Shown: positions 9,133 to 20,314 of the stretch, piece after piece
Numbering within the stretch: the first letter of the stretch is position 1
Layout: each line of letters begins with the position of its first letter
Assembly: GCF_040954645.1 (NCBI RefSeq)
Contig: NC_092806.1
Coordinates: 132,579,151 to 132,643,150, forward strand
Reading direction: 5' to 3'
From: Diabrotica undecimpunctata
Taxonomy: Eukaryota > Arthropoda > Insecta > Coleoptera > Chrysomelidae
DNA length: 64,000 nucleotides
Translations under genes and position numbers: made by a program
The notes under the pieces: generated by a model
The model's database searches: none
Told to the model about the DNA's origin: nothing
Seen by the model: the letters and a program-made list of their open reading frames with translations, nothing else

Positions 9133-11509
9133 TTTCTTTTTCTCGTAGCACTACAAACCGGGGTGGGTTTTTGCTGACTGCACAACTTGCTTCCATCTTG
9201 AACGGTCGTCCATAATAGTTGTGTCAGTGGGTAGCCCCTTTGTTCTTAGATCTGACCATATATTGTCTCTCCATCGCATTCGTGGACGTCCTAAGGGCCT
9301 TCTTCCTGTGGAGGCTTCCTCCCATATTAATTTGGCAAGACGGTTATTTGGAAGTCTATGTACATGGCCCCATCTTAGACGTTGGGATTTAATCTCTTGG
9401 ACTATTAACCTCAACATTTGTTCTCATTCGGTATTGGTTGCTATCAATGTCGTGATAAGGCCCAAAGATTCTTCTGAGGATTTTTCTCTCAAAACAATTA
9501 AGTTTTATTTCAGTTTCTTTGGTCAGGGTCCACGTCTCACACCCATACATGAGCACCGGTCTAATCAACGTTTTATATAGTCTAATCTTTGATGTTCGTG
9601 TTAGGCTTTTAGATTTAATAGTATTGTGGAGGCTGTACATACATCTGTTTGCTACCTGAATTCTTAATTTAATCTCTTCCGCGATATCATTGTCTGCAGT
9701 GACTGTTGCTCCAAGATATTTAAAACTCTCCACTCTTTCAAAGTTATATGGGTCTATTGTAACATTTTGCCCTATTCTATCTCGTCCTTTTTGTCTGTTG
9801 ATGCACATGTATTTGGTTTTCTCTTCGTTTACCCTTAAACCAGTTTTCTTTGCCTCTACCTCCAATTTATTAAAAGTCTCCTTCACATTAGTGACTGTGT
9901 TTCCCACAATGTCAATGCCATCTGAGTTTACTAGTAGTAATTTTGGTCCATTTACTGTCAGTAATTCTGTTTTAAGTGGTGCTGCTCCCACTACTTTCTC
10001 CAGGATGATATTAAAGAGGAGAGGTGACAGCGCATCTCCTTGTTTTAGGCCACTGCTAATTTCGAAAGATTCTGAGAGTTTGTTACCTATCCGTACTCTG
10101 GATCTACATCTATTCACACATAACTTAACAAGCTGGATAAGTTTTTTTGGAACTGAAAGTTCTGCCATTGCATTCCACATCTGATCCCTTTTAATGCTGT
10201 CGTACGCTTGGCGCAATCTATAAAGAGATTATGGATAGTTCTATTGAATTCCCATCCTTTTTCAAGCAGCTATCTTAGAGTAAAGATCTGATCTATGGTC
10301 CATCTATGTTTTCTGAAGCCGGCTTGGTATTTCCCCATGAAATTTTCTACAAACGGTGTCAGCCTACTTAATAGGATGTTCGATAAGATTTGGTATGCCG
10401 TATTAAGTAGGGAGATGAATCTATAATTAGAGCACTTGCTTTTGTCTCCCTTTTTATGGATGGGGATTATTACACTTTCGTGCCATTTTGTTGGTATTTT
10501 CTCTTCATTCCATATAAGTGTTATTAGTTTGTGTATTTGTCTATGTAGAGTTTCTCCTCCGTACTTAAAGAATTTAGCCAGTATATTGTCAGAGCCTGGA
10601 GCTTTTCCGTTATTCAATTTGTTAATTTCTTGCAATGTTTCATCTATTTTGGGGTCCTCTACCAACAGGTCCACCCCAAAATATATATTTTTTCCACGTT
10701 TCTCCTCTTGATGTGTATTTAGTAAAGTCTTGAAATATTCTTACCATGTTTGGAGCAGTTCTTTTTCATTTATTATTCATTCATCATTTTTTCTGAGTAC
10801 AGACACACATTTAGGTCTGAAGCCTTTCTTTTCGTTTGACTAATCTTGTAGTTTTTCTTGACATTCTCTATCAAACCATTTCCTTGTTCTCTTCCTGCTT
10901 TTTCCTATTATTAGTTCTGCTGACTCCGTAATTGATTTTTCCATTTGTTGCCACAGTCTTTCGACATCATTGCTCTGGTCTACTGTATTTAGATGCTGTT
11001 TAATTTCTTGTTTGTAATTTTCTCGGATTGCCTCATTTTGCATGTTCTCGATGTTCCACTGTCCCAATGATTCGTTGGCCTTAGGTTTCTCTGAAGATAT
11101 TCTCAACCTGATTTTTGCTCTTACTAGGTGACGGTCTGTATCTCCATCTGCTTCCTTAGGCTTCTTACATCCAGCACATTACTTCCATGTCTAGCATCGA
11201 TAATTACGTGGCCAATTTGATTCCGCGTGGAGTGGTCATTCGAAACCCAAGTCTGTTTATGAATTTTTTTATGTTGGAACATAGTAGACTTTACATGCAT
11301 ATTGTTAGCCGATGCTAGCTCTACGAGCCTTTGTTCATTGTCGTTTGAGATATCGTGGAGGCTGTGTTGTCCTATTGTCGGTCTTAGGTTAGGGTGCATG
11401 TCTTGTTTGGGGATTTTCTCAAGCGTTCTTTCGAATTGTTCATAGAAGTAATCTTTAATATGTTCGTCTTTATCTTCTGTCGGAGCATGTGTAGATATAA
11501 TTAAAATAT
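9133..11509 (-). mobile_element. 5'-truncated RTE-like retrotransposon with TSD
   Basis: A 2377-bp insertion on the minus strand is flanked by a 13-bp direct repeat tgtNcgaaaagtt, with g at 9120-9132 and a at 11510-11522 in the fourth position. The 3' end is at low coordinates: after the stop at 9151-9153 there is a short 3' UTR with an A-rich end (GAGAAAAAGAAA on the minus strand). The 5' end is cut inside the endonuclease domain at about 11509. The mismatch in the repeat and the damaged coding region suggest an older insertion than the RTE at 25472. Confidence 0.8.
9151..11500 (-). pseudogene. RTE-like endonuclease/reverse transcriptase ORF, decayed
   Basis: From high to low coordinates: IISTHAPTEDKDE and SLHDISNDNEQRLVELA (endonuclease), NQIGHVIIDARHGSNVLDVR (normally IDH, here IGH), and a linker with KRTRKWFDRECQEKL. 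Reverse transcriptase follows with NGKAPGSDNILAKFFKYGG, VIIPIHKKGDKSKC, GKYQAGFRKH, SSGLKQGDALSPLLFN, FKYLGATVTADND and RPVLMYGCETWTLTK. The C-terminus has QRLRWGHVHRLP and GRPRMRWRDNI. The position of the catalytic FADD box reads NSDG while the frame is open around it, so the active site is lost. The GDFNAK nuclease motif is missing, and at least four frameshifts or stops separate the pieces. Confidence 0.85.
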
Positions 11510-11522
11510 TGTACGAAAAGTT

Positions 11523-11907
11523 ACTGACATTTTGTTTAAAAACTCATTTACTTTGCCTATCGAATGAAATTTATTATATCTTTGTGTTTTAAAAGTCACT
11601 ACTAGCTGAATGTGTTACTAAATGACTATTTTTGAGTGTTAAAAAATCACTAACTCGTTAATACAGCCACAGACAAATTTAGCAGCCAAAAATACCTTAG
11701 TGACTTGGTAACTTTTTACATACAAATAAATTGTAGAGATATCAGTTAAAATTCATTAATGGCACTTAGTGACTTTTTCCAGAATAATACACCGTTGCTG
11801 AGTTTGATTTTACACTTCTATTTCTAAGTTATTGATATGTAGTTAGTAAGTAAACAGGTATTATTTTGCTAAAAAAATATTCCTTGGTGACATTTCTTGT
11901 TAGATAT
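11523..11907. other. AT-rich flank of the RTE insertion
   Basis: No coding similarity. Repeated AGTGACTTTTT-like words occur at about 11590-11780, too irregular for me to call a tandem array. Confidence 0.4.
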
Positions 11908-11927
11908 TAATAGTTATAGATAGTGCA

Positions 11928-12118
11928 AACACTCCTGACCACGGCGCAGTAGACGAAATTTGGTTTAGTCCCCACTTCCATGCGAAACGCACTATACTAT
12001 GCAACGTGAACGGTAAAACGTTTCAGTTTGGTTAGTATAATTCCATTTACAATAAAACATTTCTGCCTTTACGTGAATTTTGACTCTTCTTTTGTGCAGC
12101 TCCATGGTCAGGAGTGTT
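11928..12118. mobile_element. 191-bp inverted-repeat element (MITE-like)
   Basis: A perfect 14-bp inverted repeat, AACACTCCTGACCA at 11928-11941 and its reverse complement at 12105-12118, extends inward with two mismatches to about 20 bp. The interior is noncoding and less AT-rich than its surroundings. An octamer taatagtt occurs 12 bp outside the left end and 1 bp outside the right end. Because the spacing is unequal I do not claim it as a target duplication. Size and ends fit a non-autonomous DNA transposon of unknown superfamily. Confidence 0.5.
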
Positions 12119-12127
12119 CTAATAGTT

Positions 12128-12596
12128 AAAAAAAAGTTCTCGATCCTTGAAACTGGTACCACTTGTAAGTACCTACAATATTATTTATATCATTTTTGAT
12201 ATAATAGAGTTGGTGGTAACAGAAAAAGACATTTATTAAGTGTATCAATTTGAGGATTCAATAAGGTACTATAATAGTCTTAGAACTTCATATTATAGCC
12301 CAGTAAATCACCGTTTTGGAGTGTAATTTTCCGCGTCACGACGGGATTTGCTTAAAAATTTAGATTAAGGCTCCTCTTACCCTTTACTTCACTTGGTTAG
12401 AGGGGGGGTGAAATAATTTACCCCTTTTCTCCGTCAAAGGTAAGGACCAGGTTCAAACTGATATCTGAGAAAGTAGTAATGAGTCTATGCAGTATAAAGA
12501 ATTAACTAATATAAAAGAAACAAGCGACATCTATAATTCTGTTGCGAATAATAAAGAGAATACACCTCTAAAGAAAGTTCAGTAAACTCTCAATCT
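12128..12596. other. Stretch without a recognised gene
   Basis: No clear coding similarity on either strand. A plus-strand frame rich in Glu/Asn near 12480-12590 may be the decayed upstream part of the fragment that starts at 12597. Confidence 0.35.
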
Positions 12597-12720
12597 TGTA
12601 AATTTAAATGTGGTAAAATTTTTTCGGAAATGGATAAGACGAGCATTTGTAAAAAGTACTGGCCTCTTTTTTATTACAAAAGACAGAAAGATTTCATTTT
12701 AAAAATGGTTTAAACAAAAG
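12597..12720 (+). pseudogene. Insect multicopy DDE-like gene, Cys-rich N-terminal piece
   Basis: The plus strand reads CKFKCGKIFSEMDKTSICKKY and then YYKRQKDFIL. I recognise this as the CxxxC segment near the N-terminus of a large insect gene family of transposase-like proteins that usually lacks a name in annotations. Another copy here (53650-55250, minus strand) has CSRCRYKCSNNFSGE at the same place. The C-terminal end of this family reappears at 13450, so the two pieces may be one copy whose middle was lost. Confidence 0.45.
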
Positions 12721-12779
12721 AACCAAGACCTTTGGCAAATGTTTCAATCAATAAAAAGAGAAAGTGCAGCAGAGCATAC

Positions 12780-13290
12780 TTTCCTATAATCAGTTTTACT
12801 ACATAGTTTTTCACCAAGCTGACGTCTTTGGTTTCAAAAAAGAATTCGTAAGCTTTTTTCTAACATCTTACTAACAGCAGGACAACCGTCTCGTCTAACC
12901 GTTTCAATACCTTTTGCTTGATACTCAGGTTCTTTCTGATCAGGGCTTTCATACATATAACCAGCATAGCGTTCCTTTGTTTGCAACATGCAAGGCTGGT
13001 ACACTTTTTCCAGCTTTAATTTAATTGGATCTGGATTATCGTTAGTGACAGCATCTGCGATTTTTTTCCAATTTCGAAAGCATGCTCCTTCGTCCTTCCT
13101 ATAATCAATGACAAGAAGTATAGAGTCTGTCAGATTTCTTTTAAAAACTCTTAATATTAGTAACGGTCCAATCAATAAAGCCTTTAAAGATTCTAATGAT
13201 GGTGTTTTTACTGTAGAACATAGACGAGGTAAAAATCTCTTCATAATAAAATTAAACCAGAATATGTCACTTTTGTGAAACAACACATTG
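12780..13290 (-). pseudogene. REV3: REV3 (DNA polymerase zeta catalytic subunit) fragment
   Basis: The minus strand encodes about 90 residues that I recognise as the family B polymerase domain of REV3: KIADAVTNDNPDPIKLKLEK, VYQPCMLQTKERYAGYMYE and GIETVRRDGCPAVSKMLEKS. A second frame just upstream gives GRTKEHAFEIGKK, and TDS at about 13130 matches the YGDTDS active-site motif with its start damaged. Downstream, ETKDVSLVKNYV follows after a one-base insertion in a T run. In the family the tract reads KKRY; here it is KERY, which changes a conserved Lys. Two frameshifts at homopolymers plus this change mark a pseudogene. No flanking exons of REV3 are visible, so it is an isolated piece. Confidence 0.8.
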
Positions 13291-13449
13291 GATTTATGTC
13301 TACAACACTTGACTTACAGAATGTTCTTCAAATCCCGTCTGGTGAAGATTTTATTATTGCTATTATTACTGTCGTAAACTCTGCCTTTATAATTTCACTG
13401 CTTATAAGTCACGGTTTCACAATAAGACAGCATGCATAGTGCCATTAAA

Positions 13450-13895
13450 AGGGAAAAAAGACATGTGTCTGTTACGAAGTGGATAAACATAATGAAAACC
13501 ACGTCAAACAGCTGCATTTTTCTAATATGTTGGATCTTAAAGATCTCTCAAAACGCACAATTAAAAATCGTCTAAACAATGAGAATGGTAACACAGATAG
13601 ATGGCTTGAAATCAAGTCTTTGCGATATGAAAAAGCCAATCCAGACATGATAAAATTTCGCTAAGAGCCCTACATTGTACTGAACGTACGCGGAAGAGGA
13701 CGAAAAAATTGTGTGAATTAAATTAAAAGAGCTTAAAATCTACTGCTGCCTATTAGTAACAAGAAAACTAATGTATGTAAAAGCAATTATACCAGAGGAA
13801 CTGCACGGATGGTATGCATCTCTACCAACAGCCATATACCAGATACAATAACCGAGCCAGCCGTTAAGGATGACGAAGAAGAGGAACTTTTTTAA
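13450..13895 (+). pseudogene. Insect multicopy DDE-like gene, C-terminal piece
   Basis: HVKQLHFSNMLDLKDLSKRT with NENGNTDRWLEIKSLRYEK and NPDMIKFR is the typical C-terminal block of the same multicopy family. After a frameshift come LPISNKKTN, CTDGMH and TITEPAVKDDEEEELF, an acidic end that these proteins share. There are at least three frameshifts. It lies on the opposite strand from the REV3 piece. Confidence 0.55.
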
Positions 13896-13899
13896 TATT

Positions 13900-15218
13900 C
13901 GTTTTTATTATAACTTATTACAATGTATTATGTAATAAATATAAAATAAAACTCATTATTGTTGTTTATGCAAAAAATCACTAACCGATAGTATTGCACA
14001 AAATACATAGCAGAACTTCAGATTAATAAATCTTAAAGCAGTAAATACACCTTCAATCCGTTTGTAATAAAAAATTTTAAAAACCTGATTTATGGTGAAG
14101 ATTTTATCTTTAACTTCAAATATCTCCATATCAATAAAATGTTAGTTAGTGACTTCTCGCTGGGATATGACGATATATAACTTAGGTAGGTAATACAAAA
14201 TAATGACCTGCAACCTAATGCCGTACAAAAATAGTGGTACCATCAATCAAGGACAATCTTTGATTTTCGGAAAAATTTGACCCCATATTTGTTATCGTTA
14301 TTTAGATTACTTTTTTTGCTGTGCCGTGCATATCGGCTGGTACAGATGAGAAATACATAGAGAAAGAAATCTAGGATGCAACCCTTGATTTTAACCCCCA
14401 TTCCTTGAGATTATTGAAAAATGTACGGCATCAATTCCAAATGATAACTTAATGCGTAGAAGAATTTTTGACAACTATTTCTAAAAGTTATGGTTCTTGC
14501 AAATTTTTATAAGCAGTACTGTGTATTTGGGAATAGAATTGTTTTCTTTTTTGGTAAGAAAATTATTTCTTTTAATCTAATTCTAGTTAATTAAAAAAGA
14601 AATACATGAAAAAAAAAAAATGCCGCACATATTTAACTGATGGATTTTGTACAATTGATATTAGTCTATTGAAATGTTACATTTTTTAGGGATTAGTATG
14701 CATTTCTTAGAGTACGAAATTTAATACTTTTAAGATATTGCACGTTTTCGTGCCGTATCTTGGAAACTAGCAGCTCTACAGAAATTATGTTACATACTAT
14801 TTGTAGCAAATTAAATTTTCTACAACTTTATTTCTTTTACTTTTTATCATAAAATGGAAAATAAATAAGTTATAAATAAACAAACATAACAAAAAATTTT
14901 GAAACAAATTTTTTTTGGGCCTTATAACTTTTTTTGTGGTAATTTTACAAAAAAAATGACATTAAAGCAATTTTAAAGAGGGTTTCTTAAAGAATAATTT
15001 TCACTACAAATTTGCTTTATTTTATTAATTTCTCTGGATTTCACAGAGCTCTGTAATTGACCGGTTTCTTGAATACTCGCCATCTTGGAATAAGAGACGA
15101 AAAGTATCTCGTAAACTAGCAAAAGAAGGGCCATTATATTCGAAAGTAAACACATTAAAAGGAAAATGCATATATTCTGCAACTAATGCAACACTTGTAA
15201 TAAGTCCTACATTTTTAC
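13900..15218. other. AT-rich stretch without a recognised gene
   Basis: About 1.3 kb with no recognisable protein similarity. A minus-strand open frame at 14973-15182 contains SSVKSREINKIKQICSEN but matches nothing I know. Confidence 0.45.
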
Positions 15219-15520
15219 AAGCACCAATTACAAGTTTACTGTTTTACCTTTGCTTCTTGACTATCCATTCGAGTGCATTTAGCGTGATCCCATTCCCTAC
15301 ACCTGCTGCAGCAATACCATAGCTCATCTTTTCCTCTTACACTGCAGATTATGCAATCTCGTTCTTTCTCTGAATCGTTATCAGTGTCAGCGTATTCCAT
15401 ATCTACTGACGAGTTAGAAGAGTCGTCAAATTTTATTTTTTTCTTAGTCATTTTCCCTTTAGCTTTATCCAGAGTGAATTTCTTATTTTTTGCTGAAAGT
15501 TAAAGTCTTTATTCTATTTT
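15219..15520 (-). pseudogene. pogo/Tigger-like transposase C-terminal zinc finger
   Basis: An acidic Ser/Asp linker (DDSSNSSVDMEYADTDND) is followed by a cysteine/histidine cluster, CIICSVRGKDELWYCCSRC and then EWDHAKC. This CxxC-WxxC-CxxC-WxHxxC arrangement ends many insect pogo/Tigger-like transposases and resembles a PHD-type finger. A Lys-rich stretch precedes it, as in that family. The DDE core is absent, so this is a C-terminal remnant. Confidence 0.6.
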
Positions 15521-16159
15521 GTTTTTCAATTTTCTTCTACTCTTTTATATTCCTTTTTCTCCCTTCTGCTAATTTTGCAGCTTCCTTTTATTGAATTTAT
15601 TCGTAAAAGATATTAGTTTCGGAAAACAATACAACAGTTATGAAAGTGAAAAGAAAGTTCAACATCGCGACGGTAATAACCCAATATTAAGAATTGCTAA
15701 TTTACAACTTCCTGGAAGTAGGAGTCGAAGATCAAAGATCTGAAGAGAGACACTTAGGCAGGACATTAAGTCAAGGACAATTAATTGTAACGGATTTAAT
15801 TTGTATGTATTTGTATTTGTACATGATGTAAATAACTACGTAAGTATGTAAGAATGAAGTGTTACAACATGGTAAATAATTTAGAAATTATTTGCACATT
15901 TAACGTCAGATCAATTAAAACAGATTAATTTGAAAATTGATGTGTTTATGAAATACGAAATTGGTTTGAAAAAATTAAGTCCGGTAATTCAGGGCCGTCT
16001 TTAACTTCAGGCCGGAACCGCGAAATTTGGTGACTGAATAAATAGGGCTTGATAAATTCCAGAAAGGTTATTTATCGCATCAGAACAGGTGATGTTGACT
16101 GACATATCACATGTAGAGTTATTACAGATATATAACATATATTCAGATATATTATATAT
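15521..16159. other. Stretch without a recognised gene
   Basis: No protein similarity seen on either strand. Confidence 0.45.
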
Positions 16160-16850
16160 AGTGCAAAGATAGCACCTCTAGCCTCTCCTATCCAATTCCC
16201 ATCCTCACCTCCAAGAAGTATGAAGTGACACGAGATGACGTGGTCACACGAGCGAACCCTGGTAACCTCAGCAGCCCTACTGGAGCTTGGGTAACCAACC
16301 CTAATGGAAGGTAGGGTCGGGGCTGACGAGAAAGGGAGGCTTCGAGCCGATGAGCTGGTCAGTGAAAAGGCACTATTTTGTCCTGAGATTGACAAAGCGG
16401 TCTCAAAGGCGGATGAACCATGAATTTTCAACGGCTTAAGGATGCAGAAGGCAAGAAGAAACCACTGCATTAAAGATCCCTAACGATATCTCAAGAAAAA
16501 TCACTAATGGAGCGTCAAAACAAAACGGCCCCAAGTGTTTGGTGTCTCTTAAATGTTACAGGAGTGCGAAAAATCTCTGGGCGGAAAAAAATAATAGAGA
16601 TACTTGGCCTTAGCAAAGTAAGATGGAGCAGTGCTGGACAATGGTATCATACCGACATTGTTTTTTATTACTCGGGTAGCAATACTGATGATCAGAAAAA
16701 TGTTGTAGGAATCATGATTAAAAAAACACTACAAATGTATGTCTCTAACTTTATTTCCTATAATGAAAAAATAATGTTACAGTTGAAAACCCACCCAATA
16801 AACATAAACATAATTCAAATGTATGCGTCATTAAGCAACACCAATTAATA
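16160..16850 (+). pseudogene. RTE-like 5' end: 5' UTR and start of the endonuclease
   Basis: Positions 16160-16500 align by eye with the 5' UTR of the full-length RTE at 25472, most clearly at gtaaccaaccc and gtcggggctgacgag. From 16560 the plus strand gives IIEILGLSKVRWSSAG, then FYYSGSNTDD, NVVGIMIKK, EKIMLQLKTH and ININIIQMYA. These correspond to the WNVRTL...DILGISEVRW, YYSG, GVGIIxxK, RVMxLQL and INIIQVYAPT blocks of the endonuclease. The catalytic WNV start is disrupted and the GDFNAK portion is missing. Reading is lost near 16850. Confidence 0.65.
16275..16316 (+). other. Candidate RNA stem in the RTE 5' UTR
   Basis: CCCTACT at 16275-16281 can pair with GGTAGGG at 16310-16316 (one G-U pair) across a 28-nt loop. 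The matching place in the second RTE (25589-25630) has CCCAACT and AGTTGGG with the same loop length, so one base pair differs by a compensating double change. See findings. Confidence 0.45.
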
Positions 16851-18507
16851 ATAACAGATTTATTTTATTTAGGTTTACAAAATATAGCACGTGAAGGAGA
16901 AGAATAGCCTTAGCAAGGTAGGGACGCACTGTCAGATTGTTAACAAAATTCCATTAAATTTCATTCAAAAAAAAATAAAACAAAAGAAATAGCGATAATC
17001 CAGAATAGGACTCAGAAATAAGGAGACTTATAAGTACACAAATAAAATTATAGACAGAATGGACAGAGAGGTGACGTTAGTTGCAAAAATTGACTTTCCC
17101 CAAATAGGTTTTACAGATTTTAGTAATGATCCCAAAGACAAGCAGACAGTAAGGCAGTATACCAGGGCTACATAAAATATATCGGAGGTTGGCGGTGATA
17201 ATAAATATCGCAAATCTGCGGAAGTCCCGAGGAGTTCTATCATAGTTAATGAAAAATATATACAATAAGTTAACTGGCTGCATTAAGACAGAAATAATGA
17301 CAGTATTATAAAATTTTAAAATGGAACCAAGAAAGTACGGCCGGAAACTAACATACATGATCTCCATAAACAAAATATATTAGCATAGGGAACAGTCAAG
17401 ATGAAGAAACAATTTTAAAGACAAAAGCCTAAGATGTCAAAGTTTATCTTTTTGAAAAGTTCAATAAGTTCACTATTTAAGCTCATTTTGAATGAAAGAC
17501 GAAGTCTAAGTTTCTGTCATCTCAATAAAGATGAAAAATGCGGCTAAAAAGATTGAACTAAAAAGAAGAGAAACATTTTGTGAGGGATAAAGTGTGAAGA
17601 AGAATAGCAAAGAAAAACCAGCCATATAAGAACCTAAGAACGTGAGAAGCATTTTCGAAGGGATAAAGAGCAAGAAAGAAGTATACAGTAAAAGCAGCAA
17701 AAAATTATGGTATAGATCAAGGAAATAGAGAATAAAATAGCTTGGGCATATCCAATAATAAAATAGAATCCAAAGAATGATAACCGAAAGAAGGACGAGA
17801 ATGATCTTAACGTAGAATTCGCATATGAAACATGAGAGTAAAGCCAAAGACAAAATGACTAGAAAATGTTGAGAATGATTTAGATAAAGGAGGTGTCTCA
17901 GGTATCACAAAGGAAGATAAAAACCATTGTCAAAAACTTTAGTGCAAAAACAAAGTGATACCAATTTAACTTTTTGACTTCTGTCTACAAGGCCTGTTAT
18001 AAAAGTAAATAAATTCTTACACAGTAACAAAATCTGAAAAACTTTTAATCAAATGATCCCTTTAAACAACAATAATTACATTTTTACTTATAAGATGTAA
18101 AACCTCTATTATAATATAATTTTCTAAAGTGAAAATAAAATTAAAATTATGCTTTTAACAGAAAAAGTCACGTTAGTGTTTTCAGGTGTTCTAGAGTTTA
18201 TGATATGAAGCTAAAATGGCTAAAAAATTGGGAACTCTTGTATGCATTACTTATAGCCTTTATCTAACATTTTTATAAAGATTAGATTTACATGTTAGGA
18301 TATTTTTATACTGATCAAGATAAAAAACTTTTTACAAAAAATGACCTACTCTTAGAGAAACTGATATACCTAATAGACCCTCGACTTTCTAAATTTTTAT
18401 CCTAACAGAAAAACTAAAAGACGTGGCCGCTCTAAAATAAGATAATTATTTATTGGTAGGGAAAAAAAAGATCAATTTTTTAATAAGATTGATAGATAAT
18501 TTTTGTA
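16851..18507. other. Stretch without a recognised gene
   Basis: The plus strand of 17000-17900 is A/G-rich and may be decayed RTE linker sequence, but I find no motif that proves it. The opposite strand has long Phe/Leu-rich frames that are complements of this composition. Confidence 0.4.
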
Positions 18508-18516
18508 GGTTTCAGG

Positions 18517-19433
18517 CAAGGTTAGTAGATGTTAAGTAGGTTGTCTCGTAACTATAGACCAATCAAATGCTCGCTTTTTAAAGGCGGGAATACGTCACCC
18601 ATACGACACTTTTAAAAGTGCCATAAGCTTCAATGCTAATAAAAGGTTCAAAAACTTAGGTTTTGCAATATATTTTGGGATTTTCTTGGGTATAGGGATG
18701 TTAAGTGGTTCTTATATTAGTAATTATATCATTTTTTTTCTAAAATCAATAGTCTGATGACAAAAAATAGAATTGATTATATTGATAATATTGTGTGTTT
18801 TAAATGGAGATAACAGTTTATTTCGCACAAAAACCCAAAAAAAACAGTAGAAAAAGTTCAAAAGCAAAAATTCTAAATATGTAGGAACTTACTTATTATG
18901 TTTTTCCTGGAATTTGCAGCATTCTTATCATATCTAGTGGTAGGCAAAAAAAAACAAATAGGTAATATAAATAATTTATTATTAGATTAAAATACAAAAA
19001 ATGATTAGTCCTTCAAGCACAATTCTTCAAGCTATATATACTTATCTCATCTAAAAAATATATCATTATTATAACGTACAAAACTACATATAATTGTTAG
19101 ACAAACCTTGATATCACGGCTACGAAAACACACTTCACAAGTGTTTATGTACACAAATAACTAAATAATAAGTCTCTATAAATAATATTGTCCTTATACC
19201 TATACTTAAATAGTATAACCACAACAATACTTAAATAGTATAAAACTCAACAAATAAACGAACTAATGATACTATAGAGACAACAACAAACGTGAACTTA
19301 AACTCAGAAATGCAGACAACTGTCCATCAACTGTCAAATTTGACTTTGTCGTATGAGTGACGTAAGCATTCTGCCTTCCCCTCGCTTCGCCTACATAGTT
19401 ATGAGACAACCTACTTAACATCTACTAACCTTG
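18517..19433. mobile_element. 917-bp non-autonomous TIR transposon with 9-bp TSD
   Basis: Both ends start CAAGGTTAGTAGATG inward. The first 31 bp are identical in inverted orientation and the match continues with one mismatch to about 39 bp. A further inverted block (tacgtcac.catacgac) lies at about 18590-18606 and 19347-19364. Outside the ends the 9-bp repeat ggtttcagg is present at 18508-18516 and 19434-19442. The interior has no reading frame of note. Long inverted repeats with a 9-bp duplication suggest the Mutator-like (MULE) superfamily; a hAT or P-type 8-bp duplication would need the first g to be chance. Confidence 0.75.
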
Positions 19434-19442
19434 GGTTTCAGG

Positions 19443-20240
19443 TCTATGTGTAAGTCACTTAACCTAACTTATGCCATCAGTCTAGTTAGCATGATTTATC
19501 AGATGCACACGGTACCCAGCGAAGCTGCGCGGACATTAGGTCTTCCAAAAGAATAAAAATGTTTGATGATAATCTCACACACTTTGCGTTTATTTAAATT
19601 TAAAGATAAGAAGCGCTTAATTAAAGACCACATATATATGACCAAAGTGGTCTTACTACTTATTCTACTTTTTATTTTATTTTAGCATCCACATTTTGAT
19701 TAGATATCATTCTTACCGATTCTTTCGATGGTTATCCTTCTTAATAAGTATCTAATTTTATTTAATTATCTGTAGTTTAAATAAAATTCTTTAAAATTAT
19801 ATTCTTCCTGCTTAATGCTTACTACTACACCTTTAACAGGCTATTAATTATATATAGTTTGGTTCAAGATATAAGAAATTTTGTCTGAGACTGGTGGAAT
19901 GACCCAGTCTACCGCAGTATTATAATAATGAACAACATCTATTAATTGATGTTACTAATCCCTCAATTGTCTTTGCGATGGGTAGCAATAGTTTTGGAGC
20001 AGCTTACTAGGACCTGACTTTATATTATTTACAGAACTGACTCGTTACCTATCAGTGCAAATAAATTGTTAAAATTAAAATTTCTACACCATGCTTCGCA
20101 ATAAAAAAAAAATTACTATACACGAATTAGTCATCTTTGCTTACTCATCTGAAATTAAGTTGCTTGGAATCAATTATTATTATATAATGTATATAAACAT
20201 AATTTATGAAATATTATGAAAGGGGGCAAACATATTTAAG
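19443..20240. other. AT-rich stretch without a recognised gene
   Basis: Nothing recognisable on either strand before the Tc1/mariner-like gene. Confidence 0.45.
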
Positions 20241-20314
20241 TTTGACATTTGCACATTCAGGCAGTTATTTTCTTGCATTTAGATCGGTGCTTAGGTCACG
20301 ACTATTCACGTAAA

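Noticed and set aside
9690..10184. A 164-codon plus-strand open frame
   Set aside because: Antisense shadow of the RTE-like reverse transcriptase encoded on the minus strand.
12834..13286. A functional REV3 exon
   Set aside because: Frameshifts at two homopolymer runs, a damaged YGDTDS motif and a changed conserved Lys argue against function; no splice sites frame it.
17028..17853. Minus-strand Phe/Leu-rich frames that look like membrane proteins
   Set aside because: They are complements of an A/G-rich decayed region, and the apparent membrane segments come from composition only.
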